Shown here in pieces: positions 9,052 to 16,953 of a stretch of 64,000 bases of DNA. The stretch covers positions 1 through 64,000 of the forward strand of contig JANNSD010000152.1 of NCBI GenBank assembly GCA_031402225.1, read 5' to 3'. The DNA comes from JAGGAG01 sp031402225 (lineage in GTDB: Bacteria > Gemmatimonadota > Gemmatimonadetes > Gemmatimonadales > GWC2-71-9). Position 1 is the first letter of the stretch. Every line of letters starts with the position of its first letter. Below the pieces are notes generated by a model that was not told where the DNA came from, did not search any database, and worked only from the letters and a program-made list of their open reading frames with translations. Made by a program: the position numbers and the translations under genes.

Positions 9052-9558
9052 TCAGCCCAGGCGGGCGGCGTAATCAGGGCGGACGACGAGCTCCCCATTC
9101 TGCACGATTTCGCGGTCCCAGGGCAGGATGATGAAGTTCTCGGTCTCGAAGGCGTGATAGTCCGGCGCGTACGGGCCAGTCTTGAAGGACACGGCGGTAT
9201 GTACCTCGGCGGGCCGGAGCGCGCGGACCTCGCTGAGGGCCAGGCGCATGGTGTGCCCTGTATCACACGTCTCGTCGACGATGAGCACCCGCCGGCCGCG
9301 AATGGAGGCAGGCGGGCCGGCCACCAGGACCGGATCCCCGCCCGCCTCCTGGCGCGTCACGATCATGGAAGCAAAGTCACACTGGAGGATGGACGCGACC
9401 ACGGCACCGGGAATGACGCCGGCCTTGGCGATGCCGAGCACGACCTCCGGCTGATACTCCCGGGCGACGTGCAGCGCGAGCGCCCGGCTGAGCTCGCCGA
9501 AGAACGCCCAGTCCACAACCAGGGTACCACGTGGGCCCGACGGCGGCGGCCGACGCAT
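9052..9558 (-). CDS. Phosphoribosyltransferase (purine/xanthine type)
   Basis: 168 aa. It is a type I phosphoribosyltransferase with the PRPP-binding loop RVLIVDETCDTGHT and an upstream PPi loop (GIAKAGVIPG). Such enzymes join a free base to PRPP; the length and loop order fit the hypoxanthine/xanthine salvage group, but the base-recognition segment is not diagnostic. The start is ATG 9558 (MRRPPP), with GGAG 5 bases upstream; the longer frame to 9588 lacks this. It is the first gene of a tldD-pmbA transcription unit and is divergent from the TPR gene. Confidence 0.8.
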   Translation of the reverse strand: MRRPPPSGPRGTLVVDWAFFGELSRALALHVAREYQPEVVLGIAKAGVIPGAVVASILQCDFASMIVTRQEAGGDPVLVAGPPASIRGRRVLIVDETCDTGHTMRLALSEVRALRPAEVHTAVSFKTGPYAPDYHAFETENFIILPWDREIVQNGELVVRPDYAARLG

Positions 9559-9625
9559 AGAGACTCCGGGGAAGGTGACAGTGAGCAAGCAGGGTGCCGG
9601 AAACCGGCCTGGGGGAGCGACCTGC

Positions 9626-9655
9626 GTTGCGGTGCTCCGCGCCCACGGACTACAA
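9626..9655 (+). promoter_or_regulatory. Candidate sigma70-type promoter for the TPR-lipoprotein genes
   Basis: TTGCGG (9626-9631), an 18-base spacer and TACAAT (9650-9655) lie 65 bases before the TPR start, in the divergent gap after the phosphoribosyltransferase. Spacing and the -10 match are good. Confidence 0.45.
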
Positions 9656-9719
9656 TACTATCGGACGCAGCCACGCGCAGGCCAGTCTTTCACTTACACC
9701 CGGAAAACGCCCTTCCTTC

Positions 9720-10151
9720 ATGAGCATCTGGCGACGACTTTTCGGGGGCAAGGAGAATGTCAGCCCTCAGCGGCTGGATTACCTGAACGAGGCGCTCGCC
9801 CTGGAGCGTCAGGGGGACTACGAGGCGGCGCTCACCTCGTACCGGCTGGCGCATCGCGACAACCCGAACGACGCCCGCATCATGCTCAACATGGCGATCG
9901 CGTTCACCAAGACGGCGCAGCAGGAGGAGGCGATCCGGCTGTACCGTCGCGCGCTCGAGGTGGACCCGACGCTGGCGGGCGCCCACTATGGCCTCGCCTT
10001 CCTGTTGCTCAAGCGGGGGGAGACCGAGGCGGCGTCGGTGCACCTGCGTGAGTTCCTGGCCCGACCGCCCAAGGGCACCGATGCCGAGCGCTGGGTGCAG
10101 CATGCCGAGGAGGCGCTGCGCCAGGTTACGTCCGTGCCGGAGTCGCGATGA
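9720..10151 (+). CDS. Tetratricopeptide repeat protein
   Basis: 143 aa. Roughly three TPR units span residues 17-120 (motifs such as ALERQGDYEAALTSYRLAHR and EEAIRLYRRALEVDPTLAGA), a protein-protein interaction scaffold. The N terminus MSIWRRLFGG is basic and amphipathic but not a signal peptide. The start is ATG 9720; the upstream extension of the frame is of low coding quality. It overlaps the next gene, a putative lipoprotein, by ATGA, so the two probably work together, perhaps at the inner face of the envelope. Confidence 0.8.
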   Translation: MSIWRRLFGGKENVSPQRLDYLNEALALERQGDYEAALTSYRLAHRDNPNDARIMLNMAIAFTKTAQQEEAIRLYRRALEVDPTLAGAHYGLAFLLLKRGETEAASVHLREFLARPPKGTDAERWVQHAEEALRQVTSVPESR

Positions 10152-10858
10152 AGGGTGTCCTGCGCGCGGCGGTGGCGGTGGGGCTGATGTCGTGCAGTAA
10201 CGCGGGCGAACTGGCCGATGGCGTCATCGAGATCCAGGTGATTGCGCCCCAGCCCCCCATCATCGATTTTGGCGACACGACCCGGTACGTCGCCATCCCG
10301 CTCAACCAGGCGGGCGACAGCGTCGCCGCTCCGGTCGTGTGGGTAACGCCGGACGACTCAACCATAAAGATCATCGACCCGGCCACGGGACTGGTCACGG
10401 GCGTCAAGCCGAACAGCAAGGGCCGACTGGCGGCGACGCTTGGTACCCTCACCACCGGCTTCTTCACGCTGACCATCGTGGCACGGGCAGACACAATCGT
10501 CATTCCCACCGACACGGTCCTGTCGGTGCTGGTCGACGAACCGGCGAGCCTGCCGCTGCTCCCGGTACTCGCATCATTCAACCCGGCCGGCCCGGTGGTC
10601 GGGCGGCGGGTGGTGTTCACCGTTGTACGGCCAACGTTCGCCGACACGACCGGTGTCCAGAACGTGGCGCTCACGAACGGTCGGCTGGTGGACTCGGTGC
10701 TGACCACCGCGGACGGCACGCCGGCCATCTCGATCGTGGTGAGCCGCGTGGCCGGCCGCCCGGCGCCGGATTCAGTCCTGGTTGCCGTGACGGCGACACA
10801 GTCCTCCGGAAACTCGGTGCCCGGCTCCGGCCGGCAGTTCCTGGTTCTCTTCGAATAG
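10148..10858 (+). CDS. Putative lipoprotein with Ig-like strands
   Basis: 236 aa. A short N-terminal hydrophobic stretch ends in LMSC, a plausible though not ideal lipobox with Cys16. The rest is rich in Val/Thr/Pro with repeated beta-strand patterns, including WVTPDDSTIKIIDPATGLVT, a segment typical of bacterial Ig-like (Big_2) domains. No enzymatic motif is seen. It is likely an exported surface or periplasmic protein, coupled to the TPR gene by a 4-base overlap. Confidence 0.65.
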   Translation: MKGVLRAAVAVGLMSCSNAGELADGVIEIQVIAPQPPIIDFGDTTRYVAIPLNQAGDSVAAPVVWVTPDDSTIKIIDPATGLVTGVKPNSKGRLAATLGTLTTGFFTLTIVARADTIVIPTDTVLSVLVDEPASLPLLPVLASFNPAGPVVGRRVVFTVVRPTFADTTGVQNVALTNGRLVDSVLTTADGTPAISIVVSRVAGRPAPDSVLVAVTATQSSGNSVPGSGRQFLVLFE

Positions 10859-10873
10859 CGGGAGGACATCGGC

Positions 10874-12712
10874 GTGACCACTGCCCCTCTGTCACCCACC
10901 CAACCCGGTACGCTCAACGAACTGTTCGTTGGTGCGATCGCCCGGTATGGCGATCGGCCGGTCGCCATGCGCTGGAAGCCGGCGGGCGCCGGCTGGACGC
11001 CGATTTCCTTCCAGCAGCTGTTCGAGCGGGTACGCTCGGTGAGCCTCGCGCTCGCCAACCTCGGTGTGCGGAGCGGAGACCGGGTGGCCATCCTGTCGGA
11101 GAACCGGCCGGAGTGGGCCATCGTGGACTACGCGACGCTGGCCCTGGGGGCCGCCGACGTGCCTGTCTACCCCACGCTGCCGCCGACCCAGGTGGAGTAC
11201 ATCCTGCGCGACTCGGGTGCCACGGTGGCGCTCGCGTCCAGTCAGGCCCTGCTCGACAAGCTGCTGGAGGTGCGCTCGGCGCTGCCGGCGCTCCGTCATG
11301 TCGTGGCCTTTGATGCCACCGCCCAGGGTCCCGACGTGCTCGCCTTCAGTGAGCTGGAGGCGCTCGGGCGCGAGTTGCCGGTCGAGGGATGGGAGGCTGC
11401 GGCCCTGATGGCGAGGGCGCACGACCTCGCCACGATCATCTACACGTCGGGGACCACCGGCAATCCCAAGGGAGTGATGCTGACCCACGGCAACATCACG
11501 TCCAACGTGGTGTCAGCGCTCGCGCGCATCCCGATCCAGGACGACGTGACACAGCAGGAGTGCCTCTCGTTCCTGCCACTGTCGCACATCTTCGAGCGCA
11601 TGGCGGGGCACTACCTCATGACGCACGCCGGCGCCATCATCAACTACGCCGGGAGCATCGACACCGTCTCCACCGACATGGGCGAGATTCGCCCGACCCT
11701 CATGTGTTCCGTGCCCCGCCTGTACGAGAAGATCTACGCGCGGGTGCAGGAGAACGCGATGGCCGGCTCGGCCGCGAAGCGGCAGGTCTTCCAGTGGGCC
11801 AAGCGGGTGGGCGAGACGTGCGTGGATCTGGCTCTGGCCGGAAAGCCGGTGCCGCTCGCGCTGGCCGCGCAGCGCGGCGTGGCGGACCGCCTGGTGTTCC
11901 GGAAGCTGCGTGAGCGCACCGGTAACCGGCTGCGCTTCTTCGTGTCGGGCGGGGCACCGCTCAACGCCGACATCGCGCGGTTCTTCCTGGCCGCGAGGCT
12001 TCCCATCCTCGAGGGATACGGCCTGACCGAAACGTCGCCCGTCATCACCGTCAATACGTTCCGCGACCTCCGGCTCGGCACCGTGGGCAAGCCGCTCCCG
12101 GGAGTCGAGGTGAAGATCGCGCCCGACGGGGAGATCCTGACGCGCGGGCCTCACGTCATGCAGGGCTACTTCAACCAGCCCGAGGCGACGCGAGAGGTGC
12201 TCGAGCCCGACGGCTGGTTCCACACCGGCGACATTGGCGAGATCGACGCCGACGGGTTCCTCCGCATCACCGATCGCAAGAAGGACCTCATCGTGACGGC
12301 AGGCGGCAAGAACATCGCGCCGCAGCCGATCGAGAATATCGTCAGGACCAGCAAGTGGGTCCTCAACGCCGTCATGCTGGGTGACCGCCGGGCCTACCCG
12401 ATCATGCTGGTGGTGCCGAACCTCACGTTGCTGCGTGAATGGGCCCGGCGGCACGCGTACGACTTTGTCGACGACGATGCCCTGCTGGCGCGGGCCGAGA
12501 CGCACGAGAAGGTGGAGCGCGAGGTGAAGCGGATGCTCCGCGACCTCGCCCGGTACGAGGTGCCGAAGCGGTTCGTGCTGGTGAAGGAGGACTTCAGCAT
12601 CGAGGCGGGCGAGTTGACCCCCACGATGAAGGTGCGACGCCGCATCGTAGAGCAGCGGTACCACGACCGGATCGAGGCGGCGTATCTCGAAGCGCCGGTG
12701 AGCCCGGGCTAG
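10874..12712 (+). CDS. Long-chain acyl-CoA synthetase (AMP-forming, FadD15-like)
   Basis: 612 aa. It activates fatty acids to acyl-CoA through an acyl-adenylate. The AMP-binding P-loop is TIIYTSGTTGNPKG, followed by EGYGLTETSP, the GWFHTGDIGEID motif and DRKKDLIVTAGGKNIAPQPI, which marks the membrane-associated long-chain group. The start is GTG 10874, with GGGAGGAC just upstream (10860-10867). The 3' end overlaps the convergent zinc-ribbon gene by 4 bases. Chain length cannot be read from sequence. Confidence 0.93.
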   Translation: MTTAPLSPTQPGTLNELFVGAIARYGDRPVAMRWKPAGAGWTPISFQQLFERVRSVSLALANLGVRSGDRVAILSENRPEWAIVDYATLALGAADVPVYPTLPPTQVEYILRDSGATVALASSQALLDKLLEVRSALPALRHVVAFDATAQGPDVLAFSELEALGRELPVEGWEAAALMARAHDLATIIYTSGTTGNPKGVMLTHGNITSNVVSALARIPIQDDVTQQECLSFLPLSHIFERMAGHYLMTHAGAIINYAGSIDTVSTDMGEIRPTLMCSVPRLYEKIYARVQENAMAGSAAKRQVFQWAKRVGETCVDLALAGKPVPLALAAQRGVADRLVFRKLRERTGNRLRFFVSGGAPLNADIARFFLAARLPILEGYGLTETSPVITVNTFRDLRLGTVGKPLPGVEVKIAPDGEILTRGPHVMQGYFNQPEATREVLEPDGWFHTGDIGEIDADGFLRITDRKKDLIVTAGGKNIAPQPIENIVRTSKWVLNAVMLGDRRAYPIMLVVPNLTLLREWARRHAYDFVDDDALLARAETHEKVEREVKRMLRDLARYEVPKRFVLVKEDFSIEAGELTPTMKVRRRIVEQRYHDRIEAAYLEAPVSPG

Positions 12713-13308
12713 GTCGGTCCTGCCGGCCGCCGCGTCGCGACCCACCAGCCCCCGGCAGTGGCGATCACGTCGACCAGCCCTGGGTCGGGCGCGGGGCCCT
12801 CGCCCACGACGCGAAGGCCCGGCAACAGCACCCTCGCGGCCTCGCGAACCCACGTCGCCTCACCGCCAAGCTTGCCGCTCAGCACCACACCACGCATCGA
12901 TGCCGACTTGAGCGGCAAGCGCGCGCCGCGCAGCACACTCAGGCCCCGTGCATCCGCCAGCGCGGCGGGGCCGTTCACCGCCACGATTGACACGCCCGGC
13001 AGCACGCCTTCCACTTCCTGCCAGCGCCCGGCTACCGGTCCGGCAAGCACGAGGTAGCCACCGGGGCCGGCAAGGCCCGTCAGTGCTGCCACCGAGCCGC
13101 CGTCGAGCGATGGCGTGGATTCGTCGAGCGGGGGCGCGTCGCCAAAGTCGAGGATGCCGTCCCGGATGCGAAACGTGCGGTGACACACTGGACAGCCGAG
13201 CTCCCCGGCATGCACGGAGCGCTGCACGACGGAGTCGGGAAGGAGGACGAGGTACGCCTCCGCATGGTCCCCGGGACAGCGCAGGTGGTCCGTGAGTTCG
13301 ATGAACAC
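12709..13308 (-). CDS. Zinc-ribbon hypothetical protein
   Basis: 199 aa. Cys11, His15, Cys39 and Cys42 (LRCPGDH...GCPVCHRTF) form a likely zinc ribbon, followed by the RIRDGILDFG segment common in Trm112-like and methyltransferase-linked ribbons. The C-terminal two-thirds has alternating strands ending in GLVDVIATAGGWWVATRRP, which resembles the end of a Rossmann methyltransferase, but no SAM-binding glycine motif is convincing. The start GTG 13308 overlaps the last base of the M23 stop; the longer frame upstream is a shadow of the M23 gene. Function is unknown. Confidence 0.6.
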   Translation of the reverse strand: MFIELTDHLRCPGDHAEAYLVLLPDSVVQRSVHAGELGCPVCHRTFRIRDGILDFGDAPPLDESTPSLDGGSVAALTGLAGPGGYLVLAGPVAGRWQEVEGVLPGVSIVAVNGPAALADARGLSVLRGARLPLKSASMRGVVLSGKLGGEATWVREAARVLLPGLRVVGEGPAPDPGLVDVIATAGGWWVATRRPAGPT

Positions 13309-14864
13309 TACGGCCGGAAATCCACCCAGGTCATCTTGCCGGCCTCGACCCGGACGCGTCGCAGCACCGGCGCGCCGCCAATGTCGACGCCCATGAGGTA
13401 CTCGCCGGGCGGGACATCGCCCACGGCAAAGTCCTCCCCATAGAGGGGATTGGGATGGTTCTTGTCGCCATAGGTCTCGGCGTAGGCATACGGTGTCTCC
13501 CGCGGCGTCGGCTTCACGATGCCGTACACGCGCGCCTGCTTCACTCGCGCGCCCGACGCGTCGCGCACGACGCCAGCGACAATGCCGGTGCCCGGCAGCG
13601 GCTGGATCCACAGTTCCGGGTTGGTGGTGTAGCTGGGGTAGCGGTTGAGCGAATCGACGATGGCCTTCATGGTGGAATCGGGCGCAGCGTGCACCTCGAG
13701 GTGCAGGTGATCATTGGTTGCCCGGCCGCTGTTGCCCACGCGCGCGATCGGCTGGCCGGCGCGGACCCGGTCGCCGACCTTCACGTCCAGCCCGCTGTTG
13801 TGGTAATACACGGAGAAGATGAGCAGTGTGTCGCCGTTCATCGGCAGCACCCGGTCGTGAAGAATCGACACCGTCAGGGCACCGGCCTCCGCACGCCCGG
13901 CGTACACGACCAGTCCATCGCCGATCGCAAGCACCGGCGTGCCGTCGGGATTGTTGAACTCGACCCCCTGGTGCGGCTGGAAGAAGCCGCCCATGGTGCT
14001 GCCGTAGCGATAGGTCTGGTCGATGTTGTCGTTGGCCGGAGGCGCAATCGGCCGGCCGAACCAGGTGGTCCTTGGTGCCGCCGGCGCGGACGCCGCCGAC
14101 GGCGCGGACGACTTCATGCGGGGGCACGGGGGCGTGCCCTTGGCAAACCCGCAAGAGAGTGCCGTCCCCGTCACCACGGTGGCCACGCGGGCCGTCGGTG
14201 CCACCGGCACCGCTCCGCCACGGCGCCACGTCCCGCCCGACGCCGCGAGCACCATCGTGCCGGTGAGGGTCTGAACCGCCCAGCCGCCCTTCACGGCCGT
14301 GAGCGACAACACGTATTCATCATCGAGGAGCACGAACGCCGTGTCCGCCGGCCCGCGCGCGGCGGGCCCCGTCGCATCAATGATGGCGGTCCAGTGCGCG
14401 CCGTTGTCGGTGGTCACCTGCACACCGTCGGCGGTACCGATGAGCGTGGTGTCGCCCTTCGTGCGGATGCCCTCCGGCGCCACGTACTGCCACTCTGGAC
14501 CGAGCTGCTTGATGGTCCAGTTGCGCCAGGTGGCGCCGCCGTCCGTCGACAGGCCCCAGCCGTTTCCCACCGTGCCATACCACACTTCGCCCCGTGGACC
14601 GAACGCAATTGCGTTGATGAAGTCCATCGAGATCGAGGTGCCCGTCGTGTCGGTGCGGATCCGTTCCCACGTGTTCGCACCGCGCTTCAGCACGAAGATT
14701 CCCTCGGCGTAGGTACCGACCCAGCGAGAGCCGTCCGGTGCCGTCACGTCGGTGAGGACCTGGACACCCCAGCCGGACGAATCCGGCAGCATGGGGGCGG
14801 ATTGAGCGAGCGCGGGAGTGGACGCGAGTGACAGGAGCAGGACTGCGCGGCGTACGGCGGGCAT
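13308..14864 (-). CDS. Secreted M23 peptidase with N-terminal BNR/YCF48-like propeller
   Basis: 518 aa. A signal peptide (residues 1-21, ending PALAQ) is followed by about 220 residues of repeated strands with NGWGLSTDGGATWRNWT and VQVTTDNGAHWTAI, typical of BNR/photosystem-II-assembly-like propellers. Next comes an M23 (LytM) endopeptidase domain with zinc ligands in PHQGVEFNN and NDHLHLEVHA, and a final carboxypeptidase-regulatory-like strand segment. It probably cuts or remodels cell-wall peptides. The start is ATG 14864: an upstream extension to 14927 is only the dispersed GATCCTTC element read as protein. Confidence 0.85.
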   Translation of the reverse strand: MPAVRRAVLLLSLASTPALAQSAPMLPDSSGWGVQVLTDVTAPDGSRWVGTYAEGIFVLKRGANTWERIRTDTTGTSISMDFINAIAFGPRGEVWYGTVGNGWGLSTDGGATWRNWTIKQLGPEWQYVAPEGIRTKGDTTLIGTADGVQVTTDNGAHWTAIIDATGPAARGPADTAFVLLDDEYVLSLTAVKGGWAVQTLTGTMVLAASGGTWRRGGAVPVAPTARVATVVTGTALSCGFAKGTPPCPRMKSSAPSAASAPAAPRTTWFGRPIAPPANDNIDQTYRYGSTMGGFFQPHQGVEFNNPDGTPVLAIGDGLVVYAGRAEAGALTVSILHDRVLPMNGDTLLIFSVYYHNSGLDVKVGDRVRAGQPIARVGNSGRATNDHLHLEVHAAPDSTMKAIVDSLNRYPSYTTNPELWIQPLPGTGIVAGVVRDASGARVKQARVYGIVKPTPRETPYAYAETYGDKNHPNPLYGEDFAVGDVPPGEYLMGVDIGGAPVLRRVRVEAGKMTWVDFRP

Positions 14865-14881
14865 CACAAGACCTTTGCGTA

Positions 14882-14914
14882 GATCCTTCGGGCGCTGCGC
14901 GCCCTCAGGATGAC
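14882..14914 (-). repeat. GTCATCCTGAG...GAAGGATC dispersed element, copy 2
   Basis: Read on the minus strand it starts GTCATCCTGAGGGCGCGCAG and ends GAAGGATC. It is the same element as at 3569 with a few extra GC bases in the centre. It lies 7 bases beyond the minus-sense octamer array, as does copy 1. Partial dyad symmetry suggests a hairpin. Confidence 0.8.
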
Positions 14915-14921
14915 GGTGGTG

Positions 14922-14979
14922 CCTCACGTCTTCACGTCCTCACGTCCTCACATCCTCACGTCCTCACGTCCTCACGTCA
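14922..14979 (-). repeat. GTGAGGAC array after the SDR gene
   Basis: About seven units on the minus strand, with two variants (GTGAGGAT, GTGAAGAC). The array begins at the SDR stop codon (TGA-CGTGAGGAC) and runs toward the M23 gene. Confidence 0.95.
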
Positions 14980-15672
14980 GACCGGCCCCAGCCGCAGCCA
15001 GTCCACATGGACGTTCGCCGGGCGCGTCGCGACGAACAGCACCGCCTCCGCTACGTCGCCCGGCCGCAGCATGCTGGCCCGATCGGGAAGGTGGGGCTGG
15101 CGATCGGGATCGATGGGATCCCACACGCCGGTGTCGGTGGGGCCGGGAGACACCAGGCAGAGCCGAACGCCGCTGCCCCGGAACTCGGCCGCCAGGACCT
15201 CGTGCAGCCCGCGCAACCCGAACTTGGACGCGGCGTAGGCGGCATTGTCCGGAAACGCCGAGTGATCGGCGACACTGCCGATGTGCACGAAGGTGCCGCG
15301 CCCGGCCGCGCGCATGGCCGGCAGCAGTGCCCGGGCCACGGCGAACGGTGCCCGCAGGTTGATGTGCACCTGCGCGTCGAAGTCGTCCTGCGTCGTGTCG
15401 TGGAGCGGCTTCATGATGAATGCGCCGGCATTGCTGACCACGATATGGGGGGGACCCAGCTCGGTGAGGAGGCGCGTGGCCGCGGCGTGCCAGGCGGCGG
15501 CATCGGTCAGGTCGCAGGGAACGTCATGGAAGACGCTGCCGCGCACTGCGGGCAGCGACCGGGCAATGCGCACCACCCGGGCGCCGGCGCTCGCGAGCAC
15601 GGCCGCTATCGCGGCACCGATGCCGCGCGAGGCACCGGTGACGACGGCAACCTGTCCCGCGAGGTCGCTCAC
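14977..15672 (-). CDS. SDR oxidoreductase, possible sepiapterin-reductase-like enzyme
   Basis: 231 aa, a classical short-chain dehydrogenase: cofactor loop VVTGASRGIG (residues 10-19), SNAGAF, catalytic Ser in HIGSVA and YAASK as the active-site Tyr/Lys. It probably uses NADP(H), inferred from the Arg after the glycine motif (ASRGIG). Its start overlaps the folE stop (ATGA), and folE overlaps the PTPS gene, so it sits in a pterin operon. That context suggests reduction of 6-pyruvoyl-tetrahydropterin or sepiapterin, but SDR specificity cannot be read from motifs alone. Confidence 0.85.
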   Translation of the reverse strand: MSDLAGQVAVVTGASRGIGAAIAAVLASAGARVVRIARSLPAVRGSVFHDVPCDLTDAAAWHAAATRLLTELGPPHIVVSNAGAFIMKPLHDTTQDDFDAQVHINLRAPFAVARALLPAMRAAGRGTFVHIGSVADHSAFPDNAAYAASKFGLRGLHEVLAAEFRGSGVRLCLVSPGPTDTGVWDPIDPDRQPHLPDRASMLRPGDVAEAVLFVATRPANVHVDWLRLGPV

Positions 15673-16253
15673 TCGCCCCGGGGGGCGTGTGCCAGCCTCA
15701 GGAATTCGTCCCGGGTCCGCTGATCGTCGCGGAAGATGCCCCGGAGCGCACTGGTGACGGTGCGCGAGCTCTGCTTCTCGACGCCCCGCATCATCATGCA
15801 GAAATGGGCTGCCTCGATGACCACGCCGACGCCATGCGGATGCAGCGCGTCCATGAGCGCGTCGGCGATCTGGTCGGTGAGTCGCTCCTGGACCTGCAGG
15901 CGTCGCGCAAACATGTCCACGATGCGGGCCGCCTTGGAGAGGCCCATGATGCGGCCGTGGGGCACGTACGCCACGTGCGCGCGCCCGAAGAACGGCAGCA
16001 TGTGGTGCTCACAGAGCGAGTACAGCTCGATGTCGCGCACGAGGATCATGCTTTCGTGCGCCTCCTCGAACAACGCGTCGCCGATGACCTCGGCCACCGT
16101 CTGGCCGTATCCACGCGTCAGGAAGCGGAGCGACTTGTCCACCCGCTCCGGCGTCTTGAGAAGCCCATCGCGATCCGGGTCCTCGCCCAGTTCGGCGAGC
16201 ATGGCCCGCACGTGGGGCGCGATGGTGAGGTCAGGCGCCGGCGTATTCGACAT
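15669..16253 (-). CDS. folE: GTP cyclohydrolase I
   Basis: 194 aa. It converts GTP to 7,8-dihydroneopterin triphosphate, the entry to folate, biopterin and queuosine-type pterins. Zinc ligands Cys81, His84 (SLCEHHMLPF) and Cys152 (AAHFCMMMRG) are all present, together with FGRAHVAYVP and the RLQVQERLT segment. The start is ATG 16253, with GAGGAA just upstream; this lies 23 bases inside the preceding PTPS gene. GTG 16283 is a weaker alternative. The stop overlaps the SDR start. Confidence 0.96.
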   Translation of the reverse strand: MSNTPAPDLTIAPHVRAMLAELGEDPDRDGLLKTPERVDKSLRFLTRGYGQTVAEVIGDALFEEAHESMILVRDIELYSLCEHHMLPFFGRAHVAYVPHGRIMGLSKAARIVDMFARRLQVQERLTDQIADALMDALHPHGVGVVIEAAHFCMMMRGVEKQSSRTVTSALRGIFRDDQRTRDEFLRLAHAPRGE

Positions 16254-16644
16254 AGTTCCTCGGAGTTTCCCAGAGACGAACACTCAGCGCCAGCTCGGCG
16301 GGCACGGCCTCGCGCAGCTGGCGCCAGATCACGACGGCGAGATTCTCGGAGGTCGGGTTGAGGTTCACAAACCAGGCGACGTCGAGATTGAGGTTCTTGT
16401 GGTCGAGGTGCCGCAGCACCCGATCCTCCGTCACCTGCTTCAGCGTATTCAGGTCCAGCACGTAGCCCGAGTCGGGGTTGATCTCGCCCTCGACGCTGAT
16501 ATCCAGCTCGTAATTGTGCCCGTGAAAATTGGGATTGTTACAGACACCGAACGTCGCCACGTTCCAGGCGTCCGATCGGTCAGGATTGTGCAGGCGATGA
16601 GCGGCATTGAAGTGCACACGGCGCGTCACGCGGCATCTCGGCAT
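16231..16644 (-). CDS. queD: 6-pyruvoyl/6-carboxy-tetrahydropterin synthase family (PTPS/QueD)
   Basis: 137 aa. It acts on dihydroneopterin triphosphate made by the next gene, FolE. Zinc ligands are His16, His41 and His43 (FNAAH; NFHGHNYEL), with catalytic Cys35 in CNNPNFHGH. The segments LDHKNLNLDV, TSENLAVVIW and VRLWETPRNYVEY are closer to the animal PTPS pattern I recall than to E. coli QueD, so 6-pyruvoyl-tetrahydropterin may be the product; the queuosine route remains possible. The start ATG 16644 has GAGG seven bases upstream, directly after a stem of the leader structure. Confidence 0.88.
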   Translation of the reverse strand: MPRCRVTRRVHFNAAHRLHNPDRSDAWNVATFGVCNNPNFHGHNYELDISVEGEINPDSGYVLDLNTLKQVTEDRVLRHLDHKNLNLDVAWFVNLNPTSENLAVVIWRQLREAVPAELALSVRLWETPRNYVEYAGA

Positions 16645-16902
16645 GGAGCAGCCTCGGCGTTTGAGTATGCAGTAGGCACCCCGTGGTGCCCATCAAGTTC
16701 CCCGGAAAGCAAACGCCGACCCCGCATGGAGCCGGCGCTTACCTGAAGAAACGGCGACGGAGAGGGTTACTGAAGCCCAACCGGAATGCTCGGCACCCTC
16801 GTCATGGCTTTTGTCTTCCCCCGAGGGGCATGGCAGCAGCCACAATATCTGGGCCCTGGGCCTAACTTATCGGCTCGATAACGTAGATCCCCGCCACCGA
16901 CA
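16645..16902 (-). promoter_or_regulatory. Structured 5' leader of the PTPS-folE-SDR operon, riboswitch candidate
   Basis: A stretch of about 258 nt without a credible gene. On the minus strand it contains a 9-bp closing stem, CGGCGTTTG (complement of 16710-16718) with CAAACGCCG (complement of 16655-16663), enclosing a perfect GGCACC-ACGG-GGTGCC hairpin (16675-16690). The 3' strand of the stem touches the GAGG ribosome site of the PTPS gene. The same bases at 16712-16718 can instead pair with CGGCGCTT-like sequence at 16733-16740, giving a mutually exclusive fold. I do not recognise a known riboswitch class. Confidence 0.45.
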
Positions 16903-16916
16903 CCAACTAAGTTAGG
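16861..16916. repeat. Inverted repeat CCTAACTTA ... TAAGTTAGG
   Basis: Perfect 9-bp arms at 16861-16869 and 16908-16916, 38 bases apart. A small TATCG-GCT-CGATA palindrome (16868-16880) overlaps the first arm. The second arm overlaps the candidate -10 box of the leader promoter, so it may be an operator. Confidence 0.6.
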
Positions 16917-16937
16917 ACACGAAGCCCAGACCGTCAA
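16909..16937 (-). promoter_or_regulatory. Candidate promoter for the pterin operon leader
   Basis: On the minus strand TTGACG (16937-16932), a 17-base spacer and TAACTT (16914-16909). Transcription would start near 16902, giving a leader of about 258 nt before the PTPS start. Confidence 0.5.
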
Positions 16938-16953
16938 CACAGGAACCAATCTC

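Noticed and set aside
9041..9266. Long TldD N terminus starting at 9266
   Set aside because: These residues are an alternate-frame reading of the phosphoribosyltransferase gene and lack TldD sequence.
16683..16865. A 60-codon plus-strand open frame
   Set aside because: Unusual basic composition, no ribosome site, and it overlaps the structured leader of the pterin operon.
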